Assembly: GCF_001437355.1 (NCBI RefSeq) | Contig: NZ_JQBM01000001.1 | Location: forward strand, 288,294 to 352,293 | Source of the DNA: Weissella viridescens | Lineage (GTDB): Bacteria > Bacillota > Bacilli > Lactobacillales > Lactobacillaceae | Length of the DNA: 64,000 nt | Reading direction: 5' to 3' | Part shown: in pieces, positions 34,407-44,505 of the stretch | How positions within the stretch are numbered: position 1 is the stretch's first letter | How the letters are laid out: every line of letters begins with the position of its first letter | The notes under the pieces: model-generated | Databases searched by the model: none | Told to the model about the DNA's origin: nothing | The model's input: the letters and a program-made list of their open reading frames with translations, nothing else | Translations under genes and position numbers: made by a program

Positions 34407-37400
34407 CTAAGCTAACTGATAATGAATGGCACTCTGCCCATTTCCCATCTTTTTCACCTGCAATTGTTGCGGGATTTGTTGTTTCATACTTTCCACGTGC
34501 GAAATCACACCAACTAACCGACCCATTTGTTCGACGTTCCCAAGCGCTTCCATGGCTTGTTCGAGCGTCTGACCATCTAGGGAACCGAATCCTTCATCAA
34601 TAAAGAGCGCTTCAATTTGCGCCCCACCGGCTCGCATTTGTACAACTTCGGCCATTGATAAGGCAATTGACAATGCCGCGATAAACGACTCGCCACCCGA
34701 TAAAGTACTTGTACTACGGCGTTGATCCGTTTCTTGATCCATAACGTCGATTTCTAGACCATTCTGATTAGAACGACCACTGACGGCATCCCCCAACTGG
34801 AAGTAATATCGATTCCCTGAGAACTGTTGAATAAAGTTCTCGTTCGCATAATCTAAAACGGCTGCTAAGAAGCTCTGCAAGACATACGGCTCTAAGCGTA
34901 ACTTGGCTTCATTCGAACCATCAACTGCATCAGTTAAAGCGATTAAGTCCACGCTTTCTGCCTGCAGTTCTTCAATCTGCACATTTAAGTCTAACACCTG
35001 TTGTTGTTGCTGCTTTAATTGCGCGACAATCAACGTTTGACTCTGAACGTGTGTTTGCTGTTCAGCTAATCCATGTTCAGCTTGCGTTAAGAGTTCGTTT
35101 AATCCCATTAAATCTGGTGCAGTATGTGTACCCAACTTGGTTGTTAGTTCTGCCAACTCTTGTCCAACATAACGCCGTTCATTTTCATAGTCTTGCACTG
35201 CTGCACGGAGTTCTTCACGACCATCATGTTCTTGGAATGCTTGCATCGCCGTCGCGAATGTTTGACTGGTGTAGTCTGTTTGCTCAGCCATTAAGCTAAG
35301 CAGATCCTGATGTAAGTCAGTTTGTACGTGCAGCTGCTCTGTAAGGTCAGCATGTTGACTTTTTTCCTGATCTTGACTGGTTGCCAAGCGTCCAGCAACA
35401 TCGGCTTGCTCCGCAGCAAGCTCAGTTTGCTTTTGCTGATACGCCTTAATCAGGGGTTCTAACTGAGCCAACTCTTCTGTGTATTCTGCCACCGTTGCTA
35501 AATCTGTATCAAATTTGGCCAGCCGTGCTTCGACATCGACACGCTGTTCTGTCAAATTTTGCTGACGCGCTTCGGCTTTTGCCACATTTTGATTGGCATC
35601 ACTCACTTCAACGGCAATCGTTTCAGCCGCTTTTTGCAAATTTTTTGCAGCTTGTTGCTGATCAGCTAATGTTGCTTGCAACGCATCATATGCTTTTTGT
35701 AAGTCATCTGCCGTAGCGAAGACATCAAAGCCACTCGCAGCCGCTTGCTCCTTCACAGTCGTTAGCTGGGCAGCTTGTTGTTGCTTAAGTTCGGATAACT
35801 CAGTTGTCTCCTTTGTCACTTGATTCGTTGCTTGCTCTAACTTGACGGTTACCGTATTTTCAAGTTGTTGCGCTGCAATCAGCTCATTTTCAGCAGTATC
35901 GACGGCATCCATCGCTTCACGTAAAGTTTGATTTGTATCGCTCCCCACTGTATCTGAATGTGCAACTTGATGTTCATAAACAACCCCACAAACGGGACAT
36001 GGTTCACCTTCAACCAAATCAGCTTGCAATTGTGCTACCAAAGCTTGCGTGCGTAAATGCTCTTGGGCTTGTTTAACTGTTTGTGCCTGTCGGACTTGAG
36101 TTTGCGCTTCACTCAGTGCCGTTTTTAACGCAGCCTGTTCTTGCTCAGCATCTGTTAAAGTGGCACTTGCCTTACGTTGTTGTTGCGCTAAGGTCGCCAA
36201 GGCCTGTAGTGGGGCCGTTAACTTGTGGAGTTGTGCTAACTGGTCATCTACCGTTGCTAATGCCGCTTGATCTTGTTTTATTTTGTTTTGTCGTGCTACT
36301 ATCTCTGCTTGCGCCTGCTTTTGGTCCGCGAGCTTAGTTTCATTTTCACGAATTTGTTGCTGTAAATCACTTAAATTTGTTTCTGCTTCATGTTTTTGCT
36401 GTGCAGCCGGAAGCAAATCCGTTTGGATTTTACGTACACGAGACTGTTTTTTTTCAATGTCGTCAGCTCGCGCGGCTTGTTCAGCGACCATTGCGTCGAT
36501 TTTCACTTGTTGCTGTTCTAACTTTGCAAGTTGTTGCTTCGTTTGGGTCAATTGCTGGTAAATTCGCTCCAATAATTGTTCATTTTGCGTAACCGCCTGT
36601 TGCCATGGCTGCCGCTCAGCTAACCAATTTAAACGCATTAAGTCAGCTTGTTTTTGAGCAATCACCTCTTTTTGCTCTTCAAGTGTTGTTAATTGTTTTT
36701 CCAATGTCGCTTTACGCTCAAATTGCGCCTGAACTAATTTGGCATCATTTAAAGCAGCCTGCATTTGGTCGCGCTTTTTCTGTGCATCTGCTAAGGCGAT
36801 TTGTAAAGAATCCGACTTTTGGCTTTGTTCCGCTAATATCTCAGTTAACATAGCCAACTTATCTGAAAAACCACCTTCATAATCAGGCTGTTTATCCAAA
36901 ACCTTTTGATCAAAAACATGATCACGTTGCGCTACTAATTGTTTCGTTGCATCACGTGCTTGGCGACTTTGGTCTTTCAAATCACTCGTAAATGCTTCAA
37001 AAATCTCACTTCCATACAAACTTCTCAAAATCGTTAATTTTTCATCACTCCCAGCCGCCAAAAAATCGCGAAATTGATTTTGGGGCAATAAAATAATTTT
37101 ACGGAATTGGTCATCAGTTAAATGAAGCAATTGTTGAACTGCACTATTCACATCACGTTGTTTTGCACCAATCGTTTTAATTGGTGTTTGCAACGTCTCA
37201 TCCACTTCAGCAAAGCTAGCCGTTGGTTTATGCTCAATTAAGTCGGCCCCATTGGCAGTTTTACGTTTAGGCGTCACCAACTGTTTTGGGGTCCGTGTCG
37301 CTTCATAATAATGCCCATTATGTTCAAAATAAAATTGGACTTCCGTCAATTGATCGCCTGTCGCAAATTCGCTGCGCATTTCTTCAGGCTGACGTTCTCC

Positions 37401-37568
37401 TGACGTTGTGCCATACAATGCATATGTCATAGCATCAAACATCGTCGTTTTTCCCGCACCCGTATCGCCACTGATCAAGAACAGACTAGACTCATTGAAA
37501 TTACGAAAGTCAATTTCTGTTTCGGCATATGGGCCAAAATAGTTCATCTTAAGTTTAATTGGACGCAT
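34407..37568 (-). CDS. sbcC: SbcC, ATPase subunit of SbcCD nuclease
   Basis: 1053 residues, Rad50-like. Walker A SGDTGAGKTT (about 33-42), long coiled coils (about 190-520 and 540-870), zinc hook CPVCG (about 526), signature STLSGGESF (about 956) and Walker B ALFIDEGFGSLD (about 988). With SbcD it opens hairpins and protein-blocked DNA ends. Starts one base after the sbcD stop, with AGGAGG in the sbcD end. Confidence 0.95.
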   Translation of the reverse strand: MRPIKLKMNYFGPYAETEIDFRNFNESSLFLISGDTGAGKTTMFDAMTYALYGTTSGERQPEEMRSEFATGDQLTEVQFYFEHNGHYYEATRTPKQLVTPKRKTANGADLIEHKPTASFAEVDETLQTPIKTIGAKQRDVNSAVQQLLHLTDDQFRKIILLPQNQFRDFLAAGSDEKLTILRSLYGSEIFEAFTSDLKDQSRQARDATKQLVAQRDHVFDQKVLDKQPDYEGGFSDKLAMLTEILAEQSQKSDSLQIALADAQKKRDQMQAALNDAKLVQAQFERKATLEKQLTTLEEQKEVIAQKQADLMRLNWLAERQPWQQAVTQNEQLLERIYQQLTQTKQQLAKLEQQQVKIDAMVAEQAARADDIEKKQSRVRKIQTDLLPAAQQKHEAETNLSDLQQQIRENETKLADQKQAQAEIVARQNKIKQDQAALATVDDQLAQLHKLTAPLQALATLAQQQRKASATLTDAEQEQAALKTALSEAQTQVRQAQTVKQAQEHLRTQALVAQLQADLVEGEPCPVCGVVYEHQVAHSDTVGSDTNQTLREAMDAVDTAENELIAAQQLENTVTVKLEQATNQVTKETTELSELKQQQAAQLTTVKEQAAASGFDVFATADDLQKAYDALQATLADQQQAAKNLQKAAETIAVEVSDANQNVAKAEARQQNLTEQRVDVEARLAKFDTDLATVAEYTEELAQLEPLIKAYQQKQTELAAEQADVAGRLATSQDQEKSQHADLTEQLHVQTDLHQDLLSLMAEQTDYTSQTFATAMQAFQEHDGREELRAAVQDYENERRYVGQELAELTTKLGTHTAPDLMGLNELLTQAEHGLAEQQTHVQSQTLIVAQLKQQQQQVLDLNVQIEELQAESVDLIALTDAVDGSNEAKLRLEPYVLQSFLAAVLDYANENFIQQFSGNRYYFQLGDAVSGRSNQNGLEIDVMDQETDQRRSTSTLSGGESFIAALSIALSMAEVVQMRAGGAQIEALFIDEGFGSLDGQTLEQAMEALGNVEQMGRLVGVISHVESMKQQIPQQLQVKKMGNGQSAIHYQLA

Positions 37569-37569
37569 T

Positions 37570-38733
37570 TTAATCCTCCTTTCTCTCTAGACGGGTTAAG
37601 GTCTGGTCAATAATTTCAGCTTGATGCTTGGTTAATGTCGCATCAGTGACTGTTTCATAAAATTCGCGAATCAAATCTTGATTTGACTGTTCTGCCCGTT
37701 CTGTCATCTTCTTTGTATGACTGATACTCTGTGCCTGACTTTGTTTAAATTGAATCTCTACAATTTCACCATAAATATCGTTCAATTGGTTCCGTAAATC
37801 CGTCACTGCTGGCCGATCTGTCATTTTTATACTAAAGAGATTGTCCCCTTGGCGTGAATATTGTTGATAAAATGCCGGATCCGTCAATGTTTTAAAATCC
37901 GCTTCCAACAAAATTAAATCTTTTTCGGGTTGCAAAGGCACCCATTCCGAGGAAACACCGTCCGCGTTAACATCGACAATAAAAACCCCTTTCTCACTCT
38001 GGGCTTCTTTGGTATTGAATTTGATTGGTGAACCTGAATATTGCACTGTTTCGCTCGGGCTGGCTTGCTTTAAATGTAAGTGGCCCAAGGCAACATAATC
38101 AAACGCATTAAATTGGTTAACATCAATACTCTTTAGCCCACCTGCTTTTGAATTGGTTTCACTGGTTAAGTCATACGTTTCATTTTGCTTGCCAGCAACG
38201 TAATAGTGACTTACCAAGACATGTTGCTTAGTAGGGTCAAAATTAGCTTGCATCTCTGTAATCACACGTGCCATAACCTCATTAATCGTCCGCAGTTCAT
38301 TTGTCTCATTACTAATGCCATAATAAACACGAGCTTCTAACGGGTCGATAAATGGCAACATAAAAATTTGCGTATCACCAAAAATAATCGGCTCAAACGC
38401 TTCAGCTAAAGTTGTTCGCAAATAAAATTGATTATTTTCACGCCATTCCTTACCGGCACCCAGTCGCGTGGGCCCATCATGGTTCCCAGAAACGGCAAAA
38501 ATAGGTAAGCCAGCTTCAATATTCATTCTTTTCAACATTGGTTCTAAAGCATTCACGGCATCCACTGGTGGAATACTACGATCATACAAATCGCCTGCCA
38601 ATAACACAGCATCAACCTGATGTGCTTGTGCTATCGCTAATATTTGTTCAAAAGCAGTTTGTTGCTGTTCTAACAGGGAGTAGTCCCCCAACTCTTTGCC
38701 GATATGCCAATCAGCTGTGTGTAAGAATTTCAT
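37570..38733 (-). CDS. sbcD: SbcD, nuclease subunit of SbcCD
   Basis: 387 residues, Mre11-like calcineurin-type phosphoesterase: TADWHIGKE, LLAGDLYDRS, AVSGNHDGPT, SHYYVAG and ALGHLHLKQ carry the Mn ligands. C-terminal part is the SbcC-binding region. First gene of the sbcDC operon. Confidence 0.95.
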   Translation of the reverse strand: MKFLHTADWHIGKELGDYSLLEQQQTAFEQILAIAQAHQVDAVLLAGDLYDRSIPPVDAVNALEPMLKRMNIEAGLPIFAVSGNHDGPTRLGAGKEWRENNQFYLRTTLAEAFEPIIFGDTQIFMLPFIDPLEARVYYGISNETNELRTINEVMARVITEMQANFDPTKQHVLVSHYYVAGKQNETYDLTSETNSKAGGLKSIDVNQFNAFDYVALGHLHLKQASPSETVQYSGSPIKFNTKEAQSEKGVFIVDVNADGVSSEWVPLQPEKDLILLEADFKTLTDPAFYQQYSRQGDNLFSIKMTDRPAVTDLRNQLNDIYGEIVEIQFKQSQAQSISHTKKMTERAEQSNQDLIREFYETVTDATLTKHQAEIIDQTLTRLERKED

Positions 38734-38752
38734 ATGACTCCTCTTTTAACAA

Positions 38753-38794
38753 AAAAACGCTGTCAATCACCAAAATGATTACAACGTTTTAACT
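38753..38794 (-). terminator. Terminator of the hicD gene
   Basis: AACGTTGT AATCA pairs with TGATT ACAGCGTT (one bulge) and is followed by a T-run on the minus strand, just past the stop at 38796. Confidence 0.8.
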
Positions 38795-38795
38795 A

Positions 38796-39728
38796 TTATA
38801 GCGTTGCCCGCACTTCGCGGTATTGCTCTGCAATGAAAGCATGTGACGCATTTAGTTTCTCTAATTCAGCGTCAGTTAAATCTAACGGACATTGTTCAAC
38901 CACACCCTCACGTCCGATGATGGCTGGGTATGATAGATACGCTTCATATTCAGGTCGCAAGTTTGATAGAACAAGCTCTTCACGCGCATCCGACATGACA
39001 GCCTTGGCAATGCGAATCGCTGAAGTGGCGACACCGTAACTCGTAAATCCTTTACCGTTGACGATATCAAAGCCTCCTTTACGTGCTTGATCATTAATTT
39101 CTGCAAGATCAAGATCACGAACAGCCGCAAGTTTCTCCATTGGTTGTCCTAAAGCACGAACCGTAGACCACGCGACAAATTGTGTATTCCCATGCTCACC
39201 CAAGTTATACCCTGAGACCGAGCGTGGATCAATATTCAATTTTGCTCCCACGATACGTTGCATCCGAGCAGTGTCCAACAACGTTCCAGTCCCCACAACG
39301 TGGCTAGCTGGCAAACCAGTAACATCCTTAAATAGCGTGGTAATCACATCGACTGGGTTTGAAATGACAATCAACACCCCTGTAAAACCAGAATTTTTAA
39401 GATCAGTTCCAACCGAAGTCACCATTGAACTCGTAAACTTAAGTTCAGCAAAGCGATCTCCCGTTGGGTTATTTTGTTGCATGGCCATGTTTCCTAATGT
39501 TGAAATAACAACATCAGCATCAGCCAAAGCTGACCAATCATTGATGGTAATGTTAGCGTGTGTCTCTAAGTTAGCCATTGCATCTTCAAAATCCAATTGG
39601 TTGGCAACTGCCTTGGCTTCACCACGATTAATAAAGACGTAGTCATCAGCAACACCTTGCGCAATTAATCCGTGCGCAATAGCACTTCCAACACTACCCA
39701 TTCCAATAATTCCAATTTTACGTGACAT
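38796..39728 (-). CDS. hicD: L-2-hydroxyisocaproate dehydrogenase (LDH/MDH family)
   Basis: 310 residues. NAD site [13 protein letters not shown], substrate Arg in [11 protein letters not shown] and catalytic His in [16 protein letters not shown]. The whole pattern ([36 protein letters not shown]) closely resembles the Weissella confusa L-HicDH, which reduces branched 2-keto acids such as 2-ketoisocaproate. It has the enlarged active-site loop typical of HicDH, where LDH has QQ/GE signatures. Single gene. Confidence 0.9.
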   Translation of the reverse strand: MSRKIGIIGMGSVGSAIAHGLIAQGVADDYVFINRGEAKAVANQLDFEDAMANLETHANITINDWSALADADVVISTLGNMAMQQNNPTGDRFAELKFTSSMVTSVGTDLKNSGFTGVLIVISNPVDVITTLFKDVTGLPASHVVGTGTLLDTARMQRIVGAKLNIDPRSVSGYNLGEHGNTQFVAWSTVRALGQPMEKLAAVRDLDLAEINDQARKGGFDIVNGKGFTSYGVATSAIRIAKAVMSDAREELVLSNLRPEYEAYLSYPAIIGREGVVEQCPLDLTDAELEKLNASHAFIAEQYREVRATL

Positions 39729-39818
39729 GATATATCCTCCATTAATAAAACAAGTATACTAAATCACAAATACAAAATATATAATATAAAATCAACTCTA
39801 ACCGTACACTCATAAAGT

Positions 39819-41039
39819 TCATGATTTTGTAAAAATTTCATCCGACTTAATCACAAAGAGTGTGATGGCAACCAATAAAATCACAATAATCGTGTACATT
39901 ATATTTTGAGCATTACCAGTAGGATTTGCTTGAAACGCTTGTCCGTACAGGGTTGGACCAAATGCAGAAATCAAATAACCGCCCGATTGTGCCATGCCCG
40001 AAACAGTAGCAGTCTGAAATGGTGTTGTTGTCTTTGCCGCAAACATCGTCATGGCGATTAAGAAGAAAAATGCCGTTAAACTGCCAATCATCAGCGCCAC
40101 CGCTAACCAGAAGCCAACTGAACTCGTGTTTTGATTAAATAACATATAGGCCGTTAACAGTCCAATCATCCCCATGAAAACAACACAACCTGCTAAACCA
40201 CGCTTAGATAAGCGGACAATTAAATTAGGCACTAACAGTGAGACAAACATTCCCATCACGGAATACAATGCCATAATCCAGCCAATATTTGCCGCACTAA
40301 CGTGGTGATATGCCATTAGCGATGGCATCCATGCAACAAATGTATAGTTTAAAATTGCTTGAAACCCAAAGACTAGCAACAACGCCCATGCCCGTGAATT
40401 ACGCCAAACATATAGTTTTGGTTCTTTAGTGGTACTTTGATCGATGTCATCAACTGGCTCTTGAACAGCTGGCTCAGCAAATCGACTTGCCACAATCCAC
40501 ACTACCAAAGCCACGGCAGGCAATAACACTAAAATCCACATCATCGCATGCCAACCAAAATTAATCATGACCGGAGCCGTTAAAATATTAAATACAGCGG
40601 TTCCCAACATATTCGACATGGTATAGATGGACGTATATAGTCCGATTTGCGTTGGAAAGAACGCCATCACGAATGACGGCATAAACACATTCAAATGAGC
40701 GATACCTAAACCGATCAAGACCGTTCCAATTAACATCATTGGCATATTAGTAACAACACGACATAGTGAACCCAAAAGAATCATTGCAACAGCAAAAGCC
40801 ATTGCGCGCTTAAGTCCCATCAATTGCATTGTTTTAGCTGCGAAATTCGACACTAATACAAACATAACCAACGGAATTGTTGTTAAAATACCCAACTGGC
40901 TGGTTGCAACATGTAGACTTGCCGCAATCTGGTTCAACATTAGTGGTAGTGTTGTAACCGGTGCCCGCATATTCGTGCCGATAAGTACAACACTCAAACT
41001 CAATAAAAGATAAACGCTTAACTTATATTTTTTTTGCAC
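39819..41039 (-). CDS. MFS transporter, CynX/NimT-like
   Basis: 406 residues, 12 membrane segments; GTNMRAPVTTLPLML near the N-terminus and the central loop (about 190-215) are typical of the CynX/NimT branch (cyanate, nitroimidazole or other small-molecule carriers). Starts with GTG at 41039, GGGAG six bases upstream. Third gene after the B6/HMP kinase and its ECF subunit (18-base gap); a link to vitamin transport is possible but not shown. Confidence 0.8.
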   Translation of the reverse strand: MQKKYKLSVYLLLSLSVVLIGTNMRAPVTTLPLMLNQIAASLHVATSQLGILTTIPLVMFVLVSNFAAKTMQLMGLKRAMAFAVAMILLGSLCRVVTNMPMMLIGTVLIGLGIAHLNVFMPSFVMAFFPTQIGLYTSIYTMSNMLGTAVFNILTAPVMINFGWHAMMWILVLLPAVALVVWIVASRFAEPAVQEPVDDIDQSTTKEPKLYVWRNSRAWALLLVFGFQAILNYTFVAWMPSLMAYHHVSAANIGWIMALYSVMGMFVSLLVPNLIVRLSKRGLAGCVVFMGMIGLLTAYMLFNQNTSSVGFWLAVALMIGSLTAFFFLIAMTMFAAKTTTPFQTATVSGMAQSGGYLISAFGPTLYGQAFQANPTGNAQNIMYTIIVILLVAITLFVIKSDEIFTKS

Positions 41040-41057
41040 AACTAACTCCCATTCTGA

Positions 41058-41579
41058 CTAGTTAAGATCTGCTTTTGCCAACAAACGTTGGATGGGCTTA
41101 TTAACAATCAGCGCTACCACAAAGCCTACTAAGACCTGCATGATATTGCCTGGAATGTCACTTGCCGTTGCCAAAAAGGCGGCGGACCATGGCATCGACA
41201 TGCCAGCCATTAACCACATCAGCATGGTACCAGCAAGCCAATACCCTAGTACCATGATTGTACCACCAATTAGAGTCATCATTAGCTTGTCTTGCAGACG
41301 CTTCGAATTCAACCCAAACACATACCCTTCAGCACCATGAATCATCAATGACATAATCATCCATTGTGGATACCCTGCAATCAAATCTAGTAATAGACCA
41401 GTGACGCCACCAACAGCGGCCCCACCCCGTGGTCCAAAATTCCAAGCCGCAATAAAAATTCCCGCTTCAACGAGTGAAACAAACCCAGCACCGGTGGGAC
41501 TTGGTAGTTTAATGACATAACTTAATGCCAAATTTACAGCAATAATGACGCTTAAAACCGTTAACTTTTTAGTTTTCAT
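41058..41579 (-). CDS. ECF transporter substrate-binding (S) subunit, PdxU/HmpT-like
   Basis: 173 residues, six membrane segments. TKKLTVLSVIIAVNLALSYV and SLVEAGIFIAAWNFGPRGGA, with SLMIHGAEGYVFG, are typical S-component features. The start at 41579 lies inside the kinase gene end (11-base overlap) with GGAAGG upstream; the longer frame to 41636 is rejected. Coupling to the kinase suggests uptake of pyridoxine or hydroxymethylpyrimidine. Needs the general EcfAA'T module, not present here. Confidence 0.85.
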   Translation of the reverse strand: MKTKKLTVLSVIIAVNLALSYVIKLPSPTGAGFVSLVEAGIFIAAWNFGPRGGAAVGGVTGLLLDLIAGYPQWMIMSLMIHGAEGYVFGLNSKRLQDKLMMTLIGGTIMVLGYWLAGTMLMWLMAGMSMPWSAAFLATASDIPGNIMQVLVGFVVALIVNKPIQRLLAKADLN

Positions 41580-42399
41580 CAATTTTTCCTTCCCGAATGG
41601 CGCGTTGTGCGCCTTGCCAAACGTTTCCAATTTCAAATGATTGATTTAACAGTACCCCATGCTCAATACCAGCATGCACAAAAGCTTGCGCCGCCTTCGC
41701 TGCATCTGTTAGCGACTTTGCTTGACCGAGATTACTAGCAATTGCAGCCGACAAGGTGCACCCAGCCCCATTATTCGTGTGCGTCGTTAATTTGGGTTGC
41801 TCAAAGATGCTTACAACTCCTGTTTTTTCAACGAGTACATCTTTAACTTGGGCACCATCCAACCGCGTCCCACCTTTCGCATAAACAGCCTGACAACCAT
41901 CCTGTAGGAGTTGTTCAGCTGCCCTGGTTAAATCAGAGACGGTCGTAATTTTTTGACTTGACAATAGTTCCGTCTCGGGCAGGTTCGGGGTAACAACAGT
42001 TGCAATCGGTAACAAGTATGTTTTCATGGCCTGAACCATCTTGGTCGTGTTCGCTTGATCTGATTCTTTGAATACCATCACCGGATCAACAATAATAGGA
42101 ATCCCCTTAACATGGGATTTCAAAAAATCAGCAACCATTACCACATGTGTTTGCGTGGGAAGCAGACCAATTTTAACGGCTGCAATATCATCTAATGCAA
42201 AAATTGATTGCATCTGTTCAAGCACAAGCTCTGGAGCAATTTCATGAATCAAAAAATCTGACTGTGTCACCGTCACAATGCTCGTTATCACACTCAATCC
42301 TTGGAAATTATATTCATCGAAGGTTGCTAAATCGGCTTGAATCCCACCACCAGCCAAGCTATCTGACCCTGCAATCGTTACAATTTTTTTAACTGCCAT
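41569..42399 (-). CDS. Pyridoxine/hydroxymethylpyrimidine kinase (ThiD/PdxK type)
   Basis: 276 residues, ribokinase fold. VTIAGSDSLAGGGIQADLATF, the anion-hole TNNGAGCTLSAAIASNL with the Cys/Gly motif, and VDPVMVFK. Family members phosphorylate pyridoxal/pyridoxine and HMP; in LAB this form (called PdxK or ThiD) usually serves B6. Start at 42399 chosen for GGAG spacing over an ATG at 42414. No thiamine riboswitch is seen upstream, favouring a B6 role. Confidence 0.85.
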   Translation of the reverse strand: MAVKKIVTIAGSDSLAGGGIQADLATFDEYNFQGLSVITSIVTVTQSDFLIHEIAPELVLEQMQSIFALDDIAAVKIGLLPTQTHVVMVADFLKSHVKGIPIIVDPVMVFKESDQANTTKMVQAMKTYLLPIATVVTPNLPETELLSSQKITTVSDLTRAAEQLLQDGCQAVYAKGGTRLDGAQVKDVLVEKTGVVSIFEQPKLTTHTNNGAGCTLSAAIASNLGQAKSLTDAAKAAQAFVHAGIEHGVLLNQSFEIGNVWQGAQRAIREGKIDEN

Positions 42400-42519
42400 C
42401 CTATCCGACTCCATTTTTTAGTTTAACTTCATCTTACCTTAATTGTGAGGTGGCTAACAAGCTGTGTTTTTAACAAACTCCTGAAATTTGTGATGCCTTC
42501 CTCAGTTTTTCCTTGAATT

Positions 42520-42549
42520 TTGATTCCATTAAAAGAAAAAAGGTATAAT
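42520..42549 (+). promoter_or_regulatory. Promoter of the 63-residue membrane protein gene
   Basis: TTGATT (42520-42525), 18-base spacer, perfect TATAAT (42544-42549). Confidence 0.6.
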
Positions 42550-42606
42550 ACTTTTATCGACTAACTAAGGTCCTACGTTAATTTATAAATGAAAGAAGTC
42601 TCAAAA

Positions 42607-42798
42607 ATGACCTTAAATACAACAGATGCTTTGAATTTTATCATAGCGGTCAATCTCATTTGTTTAATATTATTATGCCTCCCACGCATGATGGCCAGTC
42701 TCCACGATCATAATCGGTATGAAACCCTGTTAATGATTGTTCTCGTGCTACTATTGACCACAATGACCATTTACTTTTATCACTGGAATTATGCGTGA
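42607..42798 (+). CDS. Small two-span membrane protein
   Basis: 63 residues from ATG at 42607 (an upstream ATG at 42589 adds six). Two hydrophobic segments (FIIAVNLICLILLCLP and LLMIVLVLLLTTMTIYFY) separated by a short His/Asp/Arg loop. No family recognised. Promoter upstream is good; ribosome site is weak (AAAGAAG). Followed by a bidirectional terminator. Confidence 0.55.
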   Translation: MTLNTTDALNFIIAVNLICLILLCLPRMMASLHDHNRYETLLMIVLVLLLTTMTIYFYHWNYA

Positions 42799-42831
42799 CC
42801 ACCTTTCAGACATTGACTTTCTTCATAACAC

Positions 42832-42866
42832 AAAAAAAGCATCAGTTTATAAACTGATGCTTTTTT
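42832..42866. terminator. Bidirectional terminator
   Basis: AAAAAAGCATCAGTTTA and its perfect complement, between converging genes. Confidence 0.9.
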
Positions 42867-42877
42867 GAATGTAAATC

Positions 42878-43483
42878 TTACCACCAACCGTTTGATTGAC
42901 GGAATGAAATAGCGTTTTCTACAGAACCGTAACGTGAAGTTGCATAGTTAACCATACCACGAGTTTGTTGCGCAACTGAACCAGTCCCCCAACCTTCCTT
43001 AGTTTGACCTAATCCACGGTAACCATTTGGTGAAATGGCGTTAGGGTTTCCACCTGATTCTGGGCGAACAATGGTGTGCCACATTGCAGCAGTTCCACCG
43101 TTGGCAATAAATTCGTCATACGTTGAACCAGAACCAGCAGGTGCTGAAGCTGGAGCTGGTGTCGCAGTAGCTTGCACAGGTGCTGCTGGGGCGGCGACTT
43201 GTGCGGCTGGTTGTGCTACAGGAGCAGCTGCTTGTACTGGGGCTTGTTGAACAGGAGCAACTTCGCCTTCAGTTTCAATAGTTTCACCAGCAAAAATCAA
43301 GTTAGGATCAGTGATTGCATTAATCGCTGCAAGATTTTCAGTAGTTGTTCCATGTTCTTGAGCAATTCCGGCTAGAGTATCACCACTCTTAATTGTAATT
43401 TGATCAGCTGAAGCAGCAGTTGAAGCACCAACTAGACCGGCAGCAGTTGCCCCAGTTAAAATCATCGCTTTTTTGATATTCAT
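42878..43483 (-). CDS. Secreted LysM protein with Apf/transglycosylase-like C-terminal domain
   Basis: 201 residues. Signal peptide 1-27 (MNIKKAMILTGATAAGLVGA, cleavage near ASA-D), LysM about 28-72 (ITIKSGDTLAGIAQEHGTT), Ala/Pro/Gln-rich linker, and a C-terminal domain about 135-201 (WHTIVRPESGGNPNAISPNG, GLGQTKEGW, ending NGWW) like aggregation-promoting or resuscitation-type factors. ESGGNPNA contains the probable catalytic Glu. Peptidoglycan-bound muramidase is the likely role. AAGGAG lies ten bases upstream of 43483. A broken paralogue lies at 44506-45134. Confidence 0.88.
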   Translation of the reverse strand: MNIKKAMILTGATAAGLVGASTAASADQITIKSGDTLAGIAQEHGTTTENLAAINAITDPNLIFAGETIETEGEVAPVQQAPVQAAAPVAQPAAQVAAPAAPVQATATPAPASAPAGSGSTYDEFIANGGTAAMWHTIVRPESGGNPNAISPNGYRGLGQTKEGWGTGSVAQQTRGMVNYATSRYGSVENAISFRQSNGWW

Positions 43484-43865
43484 AATCGAAATTCTCCTTT
43501 GAAACATTCTTTTTTAATTTTTAAATTTAATTTATATATGTTGTTCATCAACAATGACTACTATAACGCTAACCCAGTCACAATGTGTATCAATAAACTT
43601 AAGGTTATATTACAACTATTGCAATAGTTGAACACACTCTCATACGCTTATCCGCATTAACACGTTCAGACAGCGCTTTTAGACTGTAATATATTATGAA
43701 AAATTTTCCCATTATTTTAATTAAATTTATGTTGCATGTGACAGGATGACACACATTTACTCACTTTTCTGTTCATTATGCCTGGTTACGCTATTTAATT
43801 TTGAGCTTGCCTGTGACACCGCTACAAATTGTCATCAAATTTTTCAGGTTTTACGTCTTACCCCA
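43484..43865. other. Upstream region of the LysM gene, with an 18-bp palindrome
   Basis: No coding sequence seen. The perfect palindrome CAACTATTGCAATAGTTG lies at 43613-43630, about 130 bases upstream of the LysM gene start, and may be an operator. TATAGT at about 43558-43563 on the minus strand could be a -10 box. Confidence 0.4.
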
Positions 43866-43893
43866 TTGACTATACAAGGAAACACGCTACACT
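43866..43893 (+). promoter_or_regulatory. Possible promoter of the four-span membrane protein gene
   Basis: TTGACT (43866-43871), 16-base spacer, TACACT (43888-43893). Confidence 0.45.
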
Positions 43894-43975
43894 CAATATA
43901 GCTATATTTTAGATATAATTTTTATAAAAATACGTGCAAGCCTGAATCACGTAAAAAGCTGCCAGGAGTATGGAT

Positions 43976-44419
43976 ATGTTAGATAAAGTTATGCAAAATA
44001 AGACTCTATCAATTTCAGCAGTACTTGAATTGATTATGATTGTGCTACTTTTCCGTCCAATGCAATCTACATTAGACTTAAAGAACAGTGTACGTGACAA
44101 TCTTTCATTCACGACTAAGGACATGTTTCGCCTTTCTGATTTTGTTGGTTGGTTACTATTAGCGTTACTTGTAATTTCAGTCGTGGCGATTATCGTCACG
44201 CTCTTTACCAACTATACCCTAATGCAAACGGTCGCTACCGTTACTGGTGTTTTGACATTCTTTGTACTTATGTTCCAAGGTATTGTCATGTGGTTAGGTA
44301 ATCTTTTTAAGGATACACGACTAATTTCAATGACCGGTGCATACTGGATTTTGTTGATTTTAGCTCTAATTGTGGCAACTTTGTTGATCATTAAATATCG
44401 TTCAAACGAAAATGCCTAA
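43976..44419 (+). CDS. Four-span membrane protein of unknown function
   Basis: 147 residues. Four hydrophobic segments (about 12-30, 58-82, 88-112, 118-140) with a short soluble loop after the first. No family recognised. AGGAG lies seven bases before ATG at 43976; the ATG at 43970 is too close to it. Sits between two LysM paralogues in opposite orientation; a strong terminator follows. Confidence 0.6.
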   Translation: MLDKVMQNKTLSISAVLELIMIVLLFRPMQSTLDLKNSVRDNLSFTTKDMFRLSDFVGWLLLALLVISVVAIIVTLFTNYTLMQTVATVTGVLTFFVLMFQGIVMWLGNLFKDTRLISMTGAYWILLILALIVATLLIIKYRSNENA

Positions 44420-44450
44420 TTAAAAAATGGCTCACTTGAGCTTTTGTACC

Positions 44451-44492
44451 AAAAAAGCGGCGCCTCTCAATTACTGAGAGGCGCCGCTTTTC
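44451..44492. terminator. Strong bidirectional terminator
   Basis: AAAAGCGGCGCCTCTCA pairs perfectly with the other arm around ATTAC, between converging genes. Confidence 0.92.
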
Positions 44493-44505
44493 ATTAATCT
44501 AGCTT

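Noticed and set aside
42415-42519. TPP riboswitch before the ThiD/PdxK-type gene
   Set aside because: No CUGAGA or thi-box core on the minus strand.
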